From Entonaema liquescens (lineage: Eukaryota; Ascomycota; Sordariomycetes; Xylariales; Xylariaceae), in contig CADCSX010000023.1 of NCBI GenBank assembly GCA_902805475.1, forward strand, positions 682,001-746,000: 64,000 bases of DNA, read 5' to 3'. Shown here piece after piece: positions 62,287 through 64,000 of this stretch. The position numbers were made by a program, and so were the translations under genes. Position 1 is the stretch's first letter, and each line of letters starts with the position of its first letter. Below the pieces are notes generated by a model that was not told where the DNA came from, searched no databases, and was given only the letters and a program-made list of their open reading frames with translations.

Positions 62287-63615
62287 TCAAGATTGGCCTC
62301 GCCTGTCTAGCTCTGCCTTTATTTCATCAATTTGGGTAACGAGAAGCGCCGCCAGATCCTTAGTATCTTCCAACATTATGTCGCCATGAATCCAAATTTG
62401 TTGCCCTACATTAACTGCGTGGTCCATGAAATATTGGGCCGTTTCTGTGTAAGCCAAGCACTCCTGCAGATTTGTGTCTTTCACTTCATCGCGACGTTGC
62501 ATGTTAAGGTAGGCCGCTTCTAGATATCTGTTCACAATGTTAGACTTCCTAAGTATAGTTGCTAATCAAGTTACGACTTACGCAAAGTATAATTCCCTGG
62601 TCCAATTCAGCTGTTCAAGAATCTCGACACGCCGGAGCGAACGTCGCTCCTCTACCTCTCTCCCTCCTTCTATAAATTCGGGTACTAGTCTCTCTTCGCG
62701 GGGAGGAGCATCGGGGTTCTGTAGCGCGTAGGATTCCTCGAGGAAAAGGTCGTACTCATTATCGAATCCTTCGCATTTGTTACATTGACATGTGAACTTC
62801 CAAGCCTGGTCTATTCTAGTGTGCCGATCGCGTCTGGTCGCATGATTAGGTATATAAGTGATTGTTAATTCCTCGCCCGCTTTGATGGGCCGGCTTGCTG
62901 TACAGATGAAATAGCCCGGGATTACAGAGGTTGTGTACCATATATTAGGGTCACAGGAGTGATTAAACCTGCTTGCCCTTACGAAGACGCCAGATCTAGC
63001 ATGGCCTTCCGTCCCATCCGGCTTTACTCGAGCAGGCACTACCTCAAAATTGTTGGCATGATGAACAAGTCTGAGGGTAACGCATTCTTCTAATTGTTCT
63101 GCTGTCAAAGGACCGCTCTCCGCGAAGGCTGGTATATGTCGAGCCCTAACGCTAGGATCTCTCTCCGAATATAAATCTAGGATTCTCTGCTGATTTACTA
63201 GACTCAGACGTATATAGTTTTCGAGTAGACTATTAGTTCTGTCATAGACATCCTGATAGTTTATCTGCCAAAGCATACACCTTTCTAAGAGAACACGTTC
63301 GCCGACCGCGATGTCTCTTGTTGCGAAGCATCCCACTCCCTTAGTCCCTGCGTCTCGCACAACGAAAGGGTCTTCAAAGCCACCCGCTTGTATATTTTCA
63401 GGCCACCTAGAGTCACGCTCTGGTATATCTATTCCCAATGCCGAAATATCAACCACCGGATTGTCAGGTATATCCGGTTCCTCTTCGGAGAATGCATCAT
63501 CAGATGCTTGATCGCTGGGCACTAATACATAATTCGGTACTGTATCATCAGACACTGTATTATCAGGCGCCGCAGTATTAGGCACCGTGTCGCCAGCCGT
63601 TGAATTGTCATCCAT
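62287..63615 (-). CDS. SET-domain protein (SMYD-like), 424 aa
   Basis: Putative protein-lysine methyltransferase. Exons 63615-62582 and 62527-62287. The intron is 54 nt, with donor gtaagt, CTAAC branch site and acceptor cag. A competing 33-nt intron in the same phase is possible but very short. After an acidic Thr/Asp-rich N-terminus, the SET domain begins near residue 80 with DAGTKGVGCFATRDIAVGE. The central SASRFNHSCDPN-type motif is present as RASRFNHSCDPNIWY. The domain closes with IKAGEELTITYIPN, followed by a post-SET cysteine cluster FTCQCNKCEG that would complete the zinc site. No MYND finger is seen between the SET halves, so this is the compact fungal type. The C-terminus is helical and may be TPR-like. 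The substrate cannot be told from sequence. Confidence 0.9.
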
Positions 63616-64000
63616 TATTCTCGTATAGCTAATACTTTAAGTTTTCGGTTTAGATAATTACGAGGCGTTGGAATATAAGAAACTTATGCGTCCAAAAAAC
63701 TTCAGCAATTTCAAAAAGAAATGAAACATAAAGCAATAGGGGATCTCAAATTAGAAGGGAAACTAGAGGGCTTTTGATTTCAGGAGAAGCCTTGCAAGCA
63801 AAGTTCTGCTTGCAGAACTCCTCACCGGGATAGGAAAACCGGCTTATGGTAGTAAATAATAACATTGCAGCTGTGCCCAGTCTTGAAAGACAAAGGCAGA
63901 CGGATTCGGCATCGAGTATCAACCTAAGCAGAAAAGCTTCCAAATTCTTCTTGACCAAGTCACGATTGTTAGCCTTTGTTCCTAACATGTTTGCGGTTTT
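63616..64000. other. window edge, no gene supported
   Basis: This includes the upstream region of the SET gene. A minus-strand frame at 63746-63988 of 80 codons has no family resemblance. It could belong to a gene continuing beyond the edge, but nothing shows this. Confidence 0.35.

Noticed and set aside
62549..62581. 33-nt intron in the SET gene
   Set aside because: A 54-nt alternative in the same phase has a CTAAC branch site and a normal length, so it is preferred.

Overview
The window reads as a chromosome segment of a filamentous ascomycete (Pezizomycotina). Genes carry short introns (about 50-140 nt) with GTRNGT donors, CTAAC-like branch sites and AG acceptors. Families are typically fungal: a Zn2Cys6 regulator, a Prm10/ThrE-type transporter, a DUF3632-like protein, an F-box protein with membrane helices, and a secreted aldose 1-epimerase. 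A 17 kb AT-saturated block looks like repeat-induced point mutation (RIP), in which duplicated DNA suffers C-to-T on both strands. Class or species cannot be fixed from the sequence alone.

Layout. 2.0-10.6 kb holds three minus-strand genes: a zinc alcohol dehydrogenase with two apparent one-base deletions, a 769-residue Zn2Cys6 transcription factor, and a Prm10-like membrane protein. 10.6-20.5 kb is a gene desert of ordinary base composition. 20.5-37.6 kb is the AT-rich block. I read it as a nested insertion: an outer terminal-inverted-repeat (TIR) element with near-identical 9-bp flanking repeats, holding a Ty1/copia relic, which is split by a Ty3/gypsy relic. Decayed zinc knuckles, reverse transcriptase and integrase motifs remain legible. 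Downstream of gypsy pol there is a further decayed reading frame of unknown identity that runs into five 48-bp tandem repeats.

37.6-64 kb is gene-bearing: a possible HET-protein remnant, a DENN-domain protein (plus), a short TIR element with 11-bp flanking repeats, an unknown coiled-coil protein (minus), aldose 1-epimerase (plus), a 90-residue unknown (plus), a DUF3632-like protein (plus), an F-box membrane protein (minus), an MFS transporter (plus) and a SET-domain protein (minus).

The genes do not form an obvious pathway or secondary-metabolite cluster. Secreted aldose epimerase, the MFS transporter and the Zn2Cys6 factor could each serve nutrient use, but nothing here links them. The most unusual content is the layered transposon structure and the unexplained reading frame inside it. 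All exon boundaries were inferred by eye from splice motifs and frame continuity.
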